A stretch of DNA of 64,000 bases from Actinomycetospora straminea (GCF_028737255.1 NZ_JAQZAN010000023.1:39402-103401); one strand, 5' to 3'; counted from the stretch's first letter, positions 51,345-60,511 are shown. The notes: generated from the letters alone by a model not told the origin. Numbers and translations: made by a program.

Positions 51345-51911
51345 TCACCCCGGGACCCCGGGTACGAGGGCCCGCAGCACCTCCTCGACGTCCGCCGCGG
51401 TCCACGGCGCCGGGTCGCACCAGCAGCGCAGGAACAGCCCGTCCACCGCGGCGCCCACCGCCGCGCGACGCCGCGGGTCCGGGACGACGGGGGCGAGCGC
51501 GGCGTCGAGCGCGCGGGTCCAGCGCTCCCACTCGTCGCGCAGTCCGGCACGGCGCCCGGCCTGCAGGAACAGCTCGTACTCGGCGTCGACCGAGCCCTCC
51601 GGCTCCACCGACCCGGCCGCGACGAGCGCCGCCAGCGGGGGCAGCGGGTCGTCCTGCTGCGCGCAGCGCTCCAGCGCGCCGACCCACTCGTCGTTCACCG
51701 CGGCGAGCGTCGCCCGCAGCAGCGCGTCGACGGTCGGGAAGTGGTAGCTCACGAGGCTCGGCGCGAGCCCGGCCTCGGCCGCCACCGCCCGCTGGGTCAC
51801 CGCGGCCACCCCGCCGCGGGAGATGACGCGCATCGTCGCCGCGCGCAGCAGCCGTCGGCGCTCCTCGCCCTTGCGACGGCGGCCGTCGGTCTCCGGCAGC
51901 GTGCTCGTCAC
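51345..51911 (-). CDS. TetR family transcriptional regulator
   Basis: A 188-residue TetR regulator. The N-terminal helix-turn-helix is RVISRGGVAAVTQRAVAAEA then APSLVSYHFPTVDALLRATL (residues about 27-70). The C-terminal ligand domain contains WERWTRALDAALAPVVPDP and LFLRCWCDPAPWTAADVEEV. The GTG start at 51911 overlaps the stop of the SMR efflux gene by four bases, so the pump and regulator are translated as a coupled pair. It likely represses the pump until a cationic drug binds. Confidence 0.87.
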   Translation of the reverse strand: MTSTLPETDGRRRKGEERRRLLRAATMRVISRGGVAAVTQRAVAAEAGLAPSLVSYHFPTVDALLRATLAAVNDEWVGALERCAQQDDPLPPLAALVAAGSVEPEGSVDAEYELFLQAGRRAGLRDEWERWTRALDAALAPVVPDPRRRAAVGAAVDGLFLRCWCDPAPWTAADVEEVLRALVPGVPG

Positions 51912-52252
51912 GCCGCGCCCGCGCTCCGGGCCCCGAGCTCGAGGGCGAGGACGCCGGCGATGACGAGCGCGATGCCCCCGACCTGCACCCACGTCAGGGA
52001 CTCACCGAGGAAGAGCGTGCCGACGATCGCGACGAGGGCGACGCCGGCGGCGGCCCACACGCCGTAGGCGACGCTGACGCCCAGGCCCCGGGCGAGCGCC
52101 TGGGAGAGCAGCCCGAACGCCGCGAGGTAGCCGACGACCACGACGATCGAGGGCACGAGCCGCGTGAAGCCCTCGGAGAGCTTGAGCGACACGGTCGCGA
52201 CGACCTCGCACAGGATCGCGATCGCGAGCAGCAGGTAGGCCACGGAGCGCAC
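51908..52252 (-). CDS. SMR family multidrug/guanidinium exporter
   Basis: A 114-residue four-helix transporter. Helix 1 is AYLLLAIAILCEVVATVSLK; the glutamate in LCEVVATVS is the essential acidic residue of EmrE-like pumps. YGVWAAAGVALVAIVGTLFLGE and LTWVQVGGIALVIAGVLALE match SMR helices 3 and 4. It works as an antiparallel dimer exchanging protons for cations. The gene precedes its TetR regulator, coupled by GTGA overlap. Confidence 0.9.
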   Translation of the reverse strand: MRSVAYLLLAIAILCEVVATVSLKLSEGFTRLVPSIVVVVGYLAAFGLLSQALARGLGVSVAYGVWAAAGVALVAIVGTLFLGESLTWVQVGGIALVIAGVLALELGARSAGAA

Positions 52253-52418
52253 CTTCCCGAGGAAAACTGGTCAGCCGCCCAGGATTCTACGGGGGACGCG
52301 GCCGTGGCCGCCCAGCGCTGATCGACCTGCCTGATCGGCAGCGTGGCGAAGTACCCTCTCGCCCATCCGGGACCGCTCGGTCATACTCGGTTGTGCACTA
52401 TCGATCGAGGAGGGTGGG

Positions 52419-53402
52419 ATGACGGACGGCGAGAGCGGACCGGAGCCGGTCCTGCGCTACCGGTGGGCGAGCACCGACCCCGAGGCCGCCACCGAGTACG
52501 TGCGCAAGACCTACACCGACCTGGCGCCGGTGGACGTCCCCTCGGAGGACTTCGTGTTCTGGGTCGAGGGCGCCGCGGCCGGTCCCCTCGAGATCAGCCG
52601 CCTGCGCCACTCCGGCGGGCTGCGCACCTACTCCCAGCCGACGCCCGCGCTGGTGGTGGTCGAGACCCTGGACGGCGGGCCGAACTGGGTCGACGACGGC
52701 ACCGGCCGCGTCACCGGCCCGCTCGCGCTCCTGCCCGCCTGGGCGCCCTACGAGACCGGGTGGGACGACCTCACGGCCCGCGTCTGCATGGTCGACCAGA
52801 CCGAGGTCGTCCGGGTCGGCGCCGAGGTCTCGGGCCTGGAGCCCGAGGCGATCGCCTTCAGGGGTTCGGCACCGGTCTCGCCCGCCCTCGCGGCCCACTG
52901 GTCGCGCGTCGCCGCCCACGTCGACGACGACGTGCTGGCCTCCGACGAGCTCATGGCCTCGCCGCTCGTCCGCGCGGACGCCGTGCGCCAGCTCGCGGTC
53001 GCCCTGCTCGCGACGTTCCCGAACACCGCCCTCGACGCGCTGACCGACCCCGGCGCGCGGGACGGCGGGACCGCCGAGCCGGGCACCGTGCGCCGCGCCG
53101 CGGAGTTCATGGACGCCCACGCCCACCGGGACATCGGGCTCACCGAGATCGCCGAGGCCGCCCGGATCGGCCCGCGGTCGCTGCAGCTCGCCTTCCGCCG
53201 CCACCGCGACACCACGCCGCTGGAGTACCTGCGCCGCGTCCGCCTCGAGAACGCCCACCGCGACCTGCAGGCCGCCGACCCCACGCGCGGCGACCGCGTC
53301 GAGGCGATCGCCGCGCGCTGGGGGTTCGGCCACCCGGGACGCTTCTCGGTGGTCTACCGGGAGCGGTACGGCCGCTCGCCGAGCGCGACGCTGCGGCACT
53401 GA
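52419..53402 (+). CDS. AraC family transcriptional regulator
   Basis: A 327-residue regulator. The N-terminal half (residues about 1-200) is a beta-rich ligand domain (TYSQPTPALVVVETLDGGPN, GPLALLPAWAPYETGW). The C-terminal double helix-turn-helix is RRAAEFMDAHAHRDIGLTEI, ARIGPRSLQLAFRRHRDTTP, LEYLRRVRLENAHRDLQAAD and WGFGHPGRFSVVYRERYGRS. It matches AraC regulators with an AraC-binding-like sensor domain (PF14525 type). Targets are unknown; it is divergent from the SMR gene. An AGGAGGGTGGG ribosome binding site precedes the ATG. Confidence 0.86.
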   Translation: MTDGESGPEPVLRYRWASTDPEAATEYVRKTYTDLAPVDVPSEDFVFWVEGAAAGPLEISRLRHSGGLRTYSQPTPALVVVETLDGGPNWVDDGTGRVTGPLALLPAWAPYETGWDDLTARVCMVDQTEVVRVGAEVSGLEPEAIAFRGSAPVSPALAAHWSRVAAHVDDDVLASDELMASPLVRADAVRQLAVALLATFPNTALDALTDPGARDGGTAEPGTVRRAAEFMDAHAHRDIGLTEIAEAARIGPRSLQLAFRRHRDTTPLEYLRRVRLENAHRDLQAADPTRGDRVEAIAARWGFGHPGRFSVVYRERYGRSPSATLRH

Positions 53403-53513
53403 ACGACCGGGTCACGGCCCCGCGAGCGTGCGCCGCGGTCGCGGGCGTGTGAGCGGTCGGGGCGGACGGGGACCCGCGGGCGACCGCACCCCACCGTCCC
53501 GGGAGGGACCCTC

Positions 53514-54005
53514 GTGACCGCCACCCTGACCACCCGACCCGCCGACCGCCTCGGTCCCGCCGACCGCACCGTGCTCGCGCTGGGCCGCGGCGCGCTCGCC
53601 GGCCTGCTGGGCACCGCGGCGATGACGGTGTCGAGCACGATCGAGATGCGCCTGCAGGGCCGCGGCGCGTCGACGACCCCGGCACAGGCGGTCGCGGAGG
53701 TCACCGGCGTCCGCCCCGCCGACGACGACGCCCAGCAACGGCTCAACACCGTCGCGCACTGGGGCTACGGCACCGCCTGGGGCCTCGCCCGTGGCGCGCT
53801 CGACCTCGCCGGGCGCCGCGGCCCGCTGGCGTCGGTGATCCACCTCGCGGCGGTCCTCGGCGCCGAGCAGGTGATGATGCCCGCGCTCGGCCTCGGCTCG
53901 CCGACCCCGCGCTACGGGGCGTCGGCCGCGGCCACCGACGCCCTGCACCACGTCGTCTACGCCGGCGCGACCGGCCTCGCCTACGACGCGCTCGCGGGCC
54001 GCTGA
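53514..54005 (+). CDS. Small membrane protein, uncharacterised (DUF1440-like)
   Basis: A 163-residue protein with about three hydrophobic helices (LGRGALAGLLGTAAMTVSS, ASVIHLAAVLGAEQVMMPAL and HHVVYAGATGLAYDAL). EMRLQGRGASTTPAQAVAEV lies between. The layout recalls DUF1440-type inner membrane proteins, but this is not certain. The GTG follows GGGAGGGA. Its stop lies eight bases from the convergent cyclase stop. Confidence 0.65.
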   Translation: MTATLTTRPADRLGPADRTVLALGRGALAGLLGTAAMTVSSTIEMRLQGRGASTTPAQAVAEVTGVRPADDDAQQRLNTVAHWGYGTAWGLARGALDLAGRRGPLASVIHLAAVLGAEQVMMPALGLGSPTPRYGASAAATDALHHVVYAGATGLAYDALAGR

Positions 54006-54012
54006 CCCCCGG

Positions 54013-54834
54013 TCAGGAGGGCCGGTCGACCGAGAAGATCTGCAGGTCCTCGGGGGTGCCCTTGAGGCGCGTGTGCCAGCGCTTGCGGCGCACGCGCAGG
54101 CTCGCCTCGTCGAGGCGGGCGAGCAGCTCCCCGCTGACGAGGATCTCGCCGGGCCCGGCGCGGTCACCGAGGCGCGCCGCGGTGTTCACCGCCACGCCCA
54201 GGTAGTCGCCGCCGACCCGCCGCGGCCGACCGAGGTGCAGGCCCGCGCGCATCCGCGGCGTCCAGCCGTCGGCGTGCACGTCCGCGAGCCGGGTGCGTGC
54301 GGCGAACACCGCCTCGAGCGCCTCGACCGGGTCGGCGAACGCGGCCATCATCCCGTCGCCGAGGCGCTTGACCACCGTGCCCGCCCGGTCGGTGACCGGC
54401 TTCTCCCAGGCCTCGCTGACCTCCCGCAGGACGCGCTGCACCTCGTCGTCGCCGGCCTGCAGCGCCCAGCGGGAGAACTCGACGAGGTCGGTGAACACGA
54501 GCGCGACCTCCCGCTCGCCGGCGCCGCCGCCGAACCGCTCGAGCACCGCCTGCCACAGCTGCAGCCCGCCCAGCGACACCTCGCGCGTGACGCCGGGGCG
54601 GTCGCCGGTGAGGTCGACGACGGCGCGTCCGACGAACTCGGCGTGCTTCGCGCCGCCGAGCGAGAGCGGGTCGCCGAAGTGCGCGTCGCCGGGCAGCGCC
54701 CGGCGCACCCGCTGCACCGCGGCGCGCAGCCCCTCGGAGCGGTCGAGCTCGCGCGCCCGCCGTGCCGCGTCGCCCAGGACCGCGCGGGCACGGGCGGCGC
54801 GGCTGCCGGCGGCGGGGGTGTCCTCGTCGGTCAC
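54013..54834 (-). CDS. Class III adenylate/guanylate cyclase domain protein
   Basis: A 273-residue soluble cyclase-type protein. After a helical N-terminus (residues about 1-110, with a pH-sensor-like region in EFVGRAVVDLTGDRPG), the catalytic domain has ALVFTDLVEFSRW (first metal aspartate), VVKRLGDGMMAAFADP (second metal aspartate, with lysine for adenine choice), and YLGVAVNTAARLGDRAG (transition-state Asn and Arg). These fit an active cAMP-forming enzyme. The GTG start is chosen for its GAGG eight bases upstream; a GTG at 54852 is also open. It lies downstream of the GAF-ANTAR gene, 37 bases away. Confidence 0.83.
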   Translation of the reverse strand: MTDEDTPAAGSRAARARAVLGDAARRARELDRSEGLRAAVQRVRRALPGDAHFGDPLSLGGAKHAEFVGRAVVDLTGDRPGVTREVSLGGLQLWQAVLERFGGGAGEREVALVFTDLVEFSRWALQAGDDEVQRVLREVSEAWEKPVTDRAGTVVKRLGDGMMAAFADPVEALEAVFAARTRLADVHADGWTPRMRAGLHLGRPRRVGGDYLGVAVNTAARLGDRAGPGEILVSGELLARLDEASLRVRRKRWHTRLKGTPEDLQIFSVDRPS

Positions 54835-54871
54835 GGCGTGATCCTCGCGCACGGGCCGATCACCGGTCGGG

Positions 54872-55738
54872 TCAGAGATCGGCGCGCCGTTCCGCGAGCG
54901 TGGAGGCGACGTCGCGCAGCTTGACGTTGAGGTCCTGCGACGCCCGCCGGAGCACGTCGAACGCCTCGTCGGCGGGCAGGCCGCGGCGCTCCATGAGGAT
55001 GCCCTTGGCCTGGCCGATGACGTCGCGCGAGTCGAGCGCGGTCTGGAACTCGACGTCGCGCAGCTGCGAGGCCTCGGTGACCGACACGTAGGCCAGCGCC
55101 GTCGACACGTGGGCGGCGAGCAGGAGCCCCGCCTCGCGGTCGGCCTGCCCGAACCCGCCGGTGCCGCGGCGGTAGAAGTTCAACGCCCCCCGCAGCGGGC
55201 GCTTCTCGCCGACCGGGAAGAGCCCGACCGCGAACACGCTGCCCACCCCGAGCGCCGCGGCGGCCGGGCCGAACCGCGGCCACTGCCCGTCGTGGGCGAG
55301 GTCGTCGCTGCCGGCGACACCGAGCCCGCCGGCCTCGAGCGCGCGGACGCAGGGACCCTCCTCGTGGCGGTACTGCGCCTGGTCGATGCGGACGGCGAGC
55401 TGGTCGGAGTACGCGGGCGTCGAGTAGCCGTCGCGGCCCCCGCGGCGCAGGGTGACGCTGACGACGTCGGCGGCGGGGACCACCCGCGCGCCGAGGTCCA
55501 CGACCCGCTCGAGGACCTCGTTGACCCCGCCGCCGTCGGGCGTGGCCAGCAGGACGCGGGTGAGCTCGCCGACCGCCTGCGAGAGCAGGCCGAGGCGGGG
55601 GCCACCGCTCGGCGCCGCGCCGGACGCGGGGTAGGCGTCGTGGCCCTGCGCGCGCTCGGTCGCGTGCTCGGCCGCGAACGCCCTGCGCTCCGCGTCCCAG
55701 TCGACCTCGCTGCCGGTCACGCTGTCTCCCCTCGCCAT
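54872..55738 (-). CDS. GAF and ANTAR domain antitermination protein
   Basis: A 288-residue two-domain protein. A GAF sensor lies at residues about 55-210 (LGARVVPAADVVSVTLRRGG, HEEGPCVRALEAG, FAVGLFPVGEKRPLRGALNF). The RNA-binding ANTAR helices are LDSRDVIGQAKGILMERRGL then DEAFDVLRRASQDLNVKLRD (residues about 230-275). It would bind nascent transcripts and block termination when its ligand is sensed. The N-terminal 50 residues are polar. It is the first gene of a short two-gene run with the cyclase. Confidence 0.87.
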   Translation of the reverse strand: MARGDSVTGSEVDWDAERRAFAAEHATERAQGHDAYPASGAAPSGGPRLGLLSQAVGELTRVLLATPDGGGVNEVLERVVDLGARVVPAADVVSVTLRRGGRDGYSTPAYSDQLAVRIDQAQYRHEEGPCVRALEAGGLGVAGSDDLAHDGQWPRFGPAAAALGVGSVFAVGLFPVGEKRPLRGALNFYRRGTGGFGQADREAGLLLAAHVSTALAYVSVTEASQLRDVEFQTALDSRDVIGQAKGILMERRGLPADEAFDVLRRASQDLNVKLRDVASTLAERRADL

Positions 55739-55789
55739 CGCTCCGTCGCCGGTACCCGTCGACCGCCTGTTCCTACACGATCGCGCTGC

Positions 55790-56701
55790 TCACGTGCGTG
55801 CCGCGGGGGCGCCGAGGGCCGCGGCCACGTCGGCGGCGAGCGCGGTGTTGCCCAGGTAGACCGCCGTGTTCACCTCGAGGCTGCGTCCCTCGGTGGCCCG
55901 GTGCACGTGGTCGAGCAGGAACGGGGTCGTGTCGTGACCGGTGACACCGCCCGCGTCCGCCGCGGCGAGCGCGGCGTCGAGCACCGCGCGGTGCTCGGCG
56001 GCGTCGAGCTGCGCCGCGGCGGCGACGGGGTTCGCCAGCAGCACCGCCCCGGACAGGCCCAGCGCGTCGCGGGCCCGGATCACCGCCGCCGCCTGGGCCG
56101 GCGCGTCCACCCGTGCGGGCACGGGCACACCGGCGTCGGTGACGTAGAAGCCCGGGAACGCGTCGGTGCGGTAGCCGAGCACGGTGACGTTGAGGGTCTC
56201 GAGGCGCTCGAGCGTCGCCGGGACGTCGAGGATCGACTTGACGCCGGCCGACACCACGGTGATCGGCAGCCCGGCGAGCGCGACGAGGTCGGCGGACTCG
56301 TCGAAGGTGGTCGACGCGCCGCGGTGCACCCCGCCGAGCCCGCCGGTCGCGAACACGCGGATGCCGGCGCGGTGGGCGAGCCACGCCGTCGCGGCGACCG
56401 TGGTGCCCCCGTCGACGCCGCGCGCCACCGCCACCGGCAGGTCGCGCACGCTGAGCTTCTCCACCCGCTCGCCGGAGGCCAGGTGCGTCAGCTGCTCGCC
56501 GGTGAGGCCGACGACGGGCTCCCCCGCGACCACGCCGATCGTCGCCGGCACGACGCCCGCCCGGCGCAGCAGGTCCTCGGCCGCCCGGGCGACCTCGAGG
56601 TTGCGGGGCCGCGGCAGGCCGTGGGTGACGATCGTCGTCTCCAGCGCCACGACCGGCCGCCCGGCCGCGACCGCCGCGCGGATCTCCTCGGACACGAGCA
56701 C
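55790..56701 (-). CDS. psuG: Pseudouridine-5'-phosphate glycosidase
   Basis: A 303-residue enzyme of the PsuG family. VVALETTIVTHGLPRPRNLE (residues about 17-36) carries the conserved glutamate. VDGGTTVAATAWLAHRAGIR, VFATGGLGGVHRGA and VVSAGVKSILDVPATLERLE (with the ring-opening lysine) follow, then GYRTDAFPGFYV and VTGHDTTPFLLDHVHRATEG. It breaks the C-glycosidic bond of pseudouridine 5'-phosphate to uracil and ribose 5-phosphate. The usual partner kinase psuK is not adjacent, so pseudouridine salvage would need a kinase elsewhere. GGAGGA precedes the GTG. Confidence 0.88.
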   Translation of the reverse strand: MLVSEEIRAAVAAGRPVVALETTIVTHGLPRPRNLEVARAAEDLLRRAGVVPATIGVVAGEPVVGLTGEQLTHLASGERVEKLSVRDLPVAVARGVDGGTTVAATAWLAHRAGIRVFATGGLGGVHRGASTTFDESADLVALAGLPITVVSAGVKSILDVPATLERLETLNVTVLGYRTDAFPGFYVTDAGVPVPARVDAPAQAAAVIRARDALGLSGAVLLANPVAAAAQLDAAEHRAVLDAALAAADAGGVTGHDTTPFLLDHVHRATEGRSLEVNTAVYLGNTALAADVAAALGAPAART

Positions 56702-56757
56702 CGTGCTGTCCTCCCGAGCCTGGTCCGGGTGCCGCCGACGATGAGAGTCTGCCGCGC

Positions 56758-58506
56758 GTGAGCGGATACACCGTCGCGGACCACCTCGTCGACCGGCTGG
56801 CCGAGCTGGGGGTGGACCGGGTCTTCGGCGTCCCCGGGGACTACAGCCTCGCCATGCTCGACCACGTCACCCACCACCCGACGGTGCGCTGGACCGGGTG
56901 CACCAACGAGCTCAACGCCGGCTACGCCGCGGACGGCTACGGGCGCCCGCGCGGGATCGCGGCGCTGTGCACGACGTTCGGGGTGGGCGAGCTCAGCGCC
57001 ATCAACGCGATCGCCGGCGCCTACGCCGAGCACGTCCCGGTGGTGCACGTCGTCGGGGCGCCCGCGCTGACCGCGCAGGCCCAGCGCCGCCCCGTGCACC
57101 ACACCCTCGGCGACGGGGTGTTCGGCCACTTCACCGCCATGCACGCCGACATCACCTGCGCGCGGGCCTCGCTCACGCCCGAGAACGCGGTCGCCGAGAT
57201 CGACCGGGTGCTGCGCGCGGTGCGCGACCAGCGCCTGCCCGGCTACCTCGTCGTCCCCGCCGACGTCGCCGCCGCACCCGTCCCCGAGGCCACCACGCCC
57301 CTGCCCGCGCCCGTCGACACCACCGACCCCGAGGCGCTGGCGGGCTTCGTCGACGCCGCGCGCCGGCTGCTGGAGACCGCGGCGTCCCCCGACGACGTCG
57401 CGGTGCTCGCCGGGCTGATCGTCCACCGGCTCGGCGCCGCGGAGACCCTCGCGGACCTCCTCGCCGCCGGTCCCCTGCCGCACGCGACGACGCCGTGGGC
57501 GAAGAGCCTCGTCGACGAGAGCGCCGCGCGCTTCGCCGGCACGTACACCGGCGCGGCGAGCCCACCGGCCACCCGCACCGCGATCGAGGACGCCGCGGTG
57601 CTCGTCGTCGCCGGGGTGACGTTCACCGACCTCGACAGCGGCATGTTCACCCAGCACATCACGCGCAGCCGCACCATCGACGTCGGCCCGCGCTCGGCGA
57701 CGGTCGGGGCGGCGACGTTCGCGCCGGTGGAGCTCCCGACGGCGCTCGCCGCGCTCACGCCGCTGATCGCCGAGGTCGCGGCGCGCCGCACCGGACCGGC
57801 CCCGTCGCAGCCCCTCGCTGCGCCCACGCCCGACGCCGAGCCCGCGCCCGACGCGGAGACGCTGAGCCAGACGAGCCTGTGGCGGGAGGTCAGCGCGGCC
57901 CTGCGCAGCGGCGACATCGTGCTCGCCGACCAGGGCACGAGCTTCTACGGCATGGCCCCGCACCGCCTGCCCGCCGGCGTCACCTTCGTCGGCCAGCCGC
58001 TGTGGGCCTCGATCGGCTACACGATGCCCGCGCTGCTGGGCACGTGCGCCGCGCACCCGGGGCACCGCGGGGTGCTGCTCATCGGCGACGGCGCCGCCCA
58101 GATGACCGCGACCGAGCTCGCGACCGTGCTCCGGGAGCGCATCCCCGCCGTGGTCGTCGTCGTCGACAACGACGGCTACACCGTCGAGCGCGCCATCCAC
58201 GGCCCCGACGAGCCCTACAACGACATCGCGCGCTGGGACTGGCCGGCGCTCGCCCGGGCCATGGGCGACGGCGAGCACCTCACGGCCACCCGGGCGACGA
58301 CGGTGGGCGAGCTGCGCGCGGCGTTCGCGCACGCGACGGAGCACCCCGACGGCGTCACCCTGGTCCAGGCCGTCGTGCCGCGCGACGACGTCCCCGACCT
58401 GCTCGCCGCCCTCACCCGCGTGCTGGGGTCGCGGCCGGAGCCGTCGTCCTCGGGGTCGGGGTCGGAGTCGTCGGGGACGGAGCCGGCGCCGGCGCCGGTG
58501 CGCTGA
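56758..58506 (+). CDS. TPP-dependent 2-keto acid decarboxylase (indolepyruvate/pyruvate decarboxylase type)
   Basis: A 582-residue thiamine pyrophosphate decarboxylase. The cofactor-activating glutamate is in GCTNELNAGYAADGYGRPRG (residues about 47-66), and the paired active-site histidines in RRPVHHTLGDG (near residue 120). The TPP-binding motif GDGAAQMTATELATVL ends in VDNDGYTVERAIHG (near residue 440-480). The twin histidines with NDGY mark pyruvate or indolepyruvate decarboxylases rather than acetolactate synthases. The last 20 residues are Ser/Gly/Pro-rich and overlap the convergent CtaG-like gene by 95 bases. It could form indole-acetaldehyde or acetaldehyde. Confidence 0.86.
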   Translation: MSGYTVADHLVDRLAELGVDRVFGVPGDYSLAMLDHVTHHPTVRWTGCTNELNAGYAADGYGRPRGIAALCTTFGVGELSAINAIAGAYAEHVPVVHVVGAPALTAQAQRRPVHHTLGDGVFGHFTAMHADITCARASLTPENAVAEIDRVLRAVRDQRLPGYLVVPADVAAAPVPEATTPLPAPVDTTDPEALAGFVDAARRLLETAASPDDVAVLAGLIVHRLGAAETLADLLAAGPLPHATTPWAKSLVDESAARFAGTYTGAASPPATRTAIEDAAVLVVAGVTFTDLDSGMFTQHITRSRTIDVGPRSATVGAATFAPVELPTALAALTPLIAEVAARRTGPAPSQPLAAPTPDAEPAPDAETLSQTSLWREVSAALRSGDIVLADQGTSFYGMAPHRLPAGVTFVGQPLWASIGYTMPALLGTCAAHPGHRGVLLIGDGAAQMTATELATVLRERIPAVVVVVDNDGYTVERAIHGPDEPYNDIARWDWPALARAMGDGEHLTATRATTVGELRAAFAHATEHPDGVTLVQAVVPRDDVPDLLAALTRVLGSRPEPSSSGSGSESSGTEPAPAPVR

Positions 58507-59272
58507 CGGTCCGCCGTTGCTCGCGCCGCAGCTCCCGGCCGCCGCGCGCGTACCAGGCGGCCATGAGCGCCACGGCGAGCGCGACCTCGACCGCGCTGCC
58601 GCCGTAGTACATGACCTGCGCGCCGAGCCGGACGTCCGCCGCGCTCCCGGCCCCGTCGGGCAGGAGGCGCGCGTACAGGAGCTTGGCGAGCACGTCGTGC
58701 CCGGCCGCCGCGACCAGCAGCGTCAGCAGCGCGCCGATCGTCCCGGGGCGGCGCGGCAGGGGGTCGGGACCGACGAGGAGGGTCGCGAGCAGGAAGCCGG
58801 CGAGCACCATGTGCAGGTCGACCAGCGCCATGACGGCGGGGTGCGCCAGGGCGAGGGCGAAGAGGTCGGTGAGGTAGAACGCTGCCATCCCGCCGAGCTC
58901 GAGCACGAGGACCACCGGCGGCCACGTCACCACCCGCGCGGGGGCGCTGTGCAGCACGGCGAGCAGGCGCCGGCGCCCACCCGCCGGCAGGGCGCGCAGC
59001 GCCAGCGTCACCGGCGCGGCCAGCGCGAGCAGCAGCGGCGCGACCATCGCGAGCAGCAGGTGCGCGACGACGTGGACGGCGAACAGGTGGTGCGCGTGCG
59101 TCGCGAGCGGCGGCAGCAGCGCGACCGCGAGGGTCACAACGCTGGCCGCCGCGGCGACCCACCGGCGCACCGGCCAGCGGTCGCCCCGGCGGTGCAGCCG
59201 CCGCCCGCCCGCGAGGTAGGCCAGGGCCACCGCGACCAGCGGGAGCGCCGGCCACCACCCGGTGGTGCTCAC
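58412..59272 (-). CDS. Cytochrome c oxidase assembly protein, CtaG/Caa3 type
   Basis: A 286-residue seven-helix membrane protein. LATHAHHLFAVHVVAHLLLA (residues about 57-76) and VDLHMVLAGFLLATLLVG hold the histidines conserved in CtaG_Caa3 copper-delivery proteins for heme-copper oxidases. RLGAQVMYYGGSAVEVALAV is a late helix. The C-terminal 30 residues are Pro/Ala/Thr-rich and lie antisense to the end of the decarboxylase gene. The GTG start overlaps the DUF2243 gene stop by four bases. Copper insertion is inferred from family. Confidence 0.84.
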   Translation of the reverse strand: MSTTGWWPALPLVAVALAYLAGGRRLHRRGDRWPVRRWVAAAASVVTLAVALLPPLATHAHHLFAVHVVAHLLLAMVAPLLLALAAPVTLALRALPAGGRRRLLAVLHSAPARVVTWPPVVLVLELGGMAAFYLTDLFALALAHPAVMALVDLHMVLAGFLLATLLVGPDPLPRRPGTIGALLTLLVAAAGHDVLAKLLYARLLPDGAGSAADVRLGAQVMYYGGSAVEVALAVALMAAWYARGGRELRREQRRTVSAPAPAPAPSPTTPTPTPRTTAPAATPARG

Positions 59273-59730
59273 CGGGCGTCCACGGCACGTGCCCGCCCGA
59301 CCAGCAGCACCGCGCCGACGACGACGCCGATCGCGCCGCTGATGTTCCACGCGAGGTCGTAGGGCAGCAGGTCGACCTCGTAGCGGATCTGGTGCAGCCC
59401 GAGCACCTTGTGCTGGAACAGCCCGTCGTAGACCTGGAAGGCACCCCAGCCCAGGAACCCGCCGCCCCACACCCGCTTCGGGACGGTGGCCCGTCGTCGC
59501 TGGAGGTCGGCGAAGAGGAACAGGCCGACGACGATCGCCAGCCACCCGCCGGCGTGGAAGACGCCGTCGGACACCAGGCCCGCCTCGAGCGTCGAGCCGT
59601 CGTAGAAGTGGTGCCAGTGCAGCAGCTGGTGGAAGACGGTCTCGTCGATGAAGGCCGCGACGCCCACCCCGATGAGGACCCCGGCGAGGACGGACCGGCC
59701 CGTCGCCGGCCCTGCGGCGGTCGTGGTCAT
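59269..59730 (-). CDS. DUF2243 membrane protein
   Basis: A 153-residue four-helix membrane protein of the DUF2243 family. GVGVAAFIDETVFHQLLHWH then HFYDGSTLEAGLVSDGVFHA (residues about 22-62) and FQVYDGLFQHKVLGLHQIRY carry the many conserved histidines and acids. The family commonly sits beside CtaG-type copper proteins, as here, coupled by a GTGA overlap. This suggests a shared role in heme-copper oxidase biogenesis, but no biochemical function is settled. Confidence 0.85.
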   Translation of the reverse strand: MTTTAAGPATGRSVLAGVLIGVGVAAFIDETVFHQLLHWHHFYDGSTLEAGLVSDGVFHAGGWLAIVVGLFLFADLQRRRATVPKRVWGGGFLGWGAFQVYDGLFQHKVLGLHQIRYEVDLLPYDLAWNISGAIGVVVGAVLLVGRARAVDAR

Positions 59731-59788
59731 GCGGCGTGGTGCCCGTGACGGGCGGGGCGCACACCGGCGCAGGGGGCCTCGGGGAGCC

Positions 59789-60511
59789 TCAGGGGGCCAG
59801 GAAGTCCAGCAGGATCGCCTCGTAGACCGCGGTCTTCCCGACCGGCCCGCCGTGATCGGCGCCGGGCACGACCCCCAGCCGGGCGTCGGGCAGGCCGTCG
59901 CGCATCGCGAGGGTGTGCTCGATCGGGATCTCGTCGTCGGCGTCGCCCACCAGCACGAGCGCGGGGTGGGGGTAGGCCGCGAGGTCGTCGACGGCGAGCG
60001 CCGGCTCGCTGCGGTGCAGCCGGTCCATCTTCGCGGCGAACACACCGAAGTGCTCGGGGTCGTCGGGCGAGACCTCGGCGTGGTACCCGGCGAAGAACGC
60101 CGTCGTCTCCTCGTCGAGGTCGAGGACGCCGGGTGCCCAGGCGTCGTGGTGGAACACGCTCGCGGAGACCACGAGGCGCGGCACGAGGTCGGGGCGGCGC
60201 AGCGCGACGAGGAGCGCGAGGAAGCCGCCGGTGCTGTGCCCGACGAGGCGCGCCGGCCCGCCGACGACCTGCTCGAGGAACGCGACGGTGTCGCCGACCA
60301 GGGCGTCGGCGGTGATCGGGCCCTCGACGTCGGCGGTGCGCCCGTGCCCGCGCTGGTCGGGGCGCAGCACGCGGAAGTGCCGGGCGAGGCCGGGGACGCA
60401 GGGCGCCCAGGCCCGGGCGTCGGCCAGGCCGGGGTGGAGCAGGACGAGCGGGTCGCCCTGCCCGTCGTCCTCGTAGGCCATCGCCACGTCGCCGAGCTGG
60501 ACGTACGGCAC
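59789..60511 (-). CDS. Alpha/beta hydrolase
   Basis: A 240-residue alpha/beta hydrolase. PLVLLHPGLADARAW is the oxyanion region (residues about 20-34), LRPDQRGHGRTADV the strand-4 turn, and LVGHSTGGFLALLVAL holds the nucleophile serine near residue 95. LVLVGDADDEIPIEH supplies the acid, and VVPGADHGGPVGKT the histidine. The GTG start at 60511 has GAGGA just upstream. It is divergent from a MarR regulator with a palindrome between them, so it is probably repressed by that protein. Confidence 0.87.
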   Translation of the reverse strand: MPYVQLGDVAMAYEDDGQGDPLVLLHPGLADARAWAPCVPGLARHFRVLRPDQRGHGRTADVEGPITADALVGDTVAFLEQVVGGPARLVGHSTGGFLALLVALRRPDLVPRLVVSASVFHHDAWAPGVLDLDEETTAFFAGYHAEVSPDDPEHFGVFAAKMDRLHRSEPALAVDDLAAYPHPALVLVGDADDEIPIEHTLAMRDGLPDARLGVVPGADHGGPVGKTAVYEAILLDFLAP

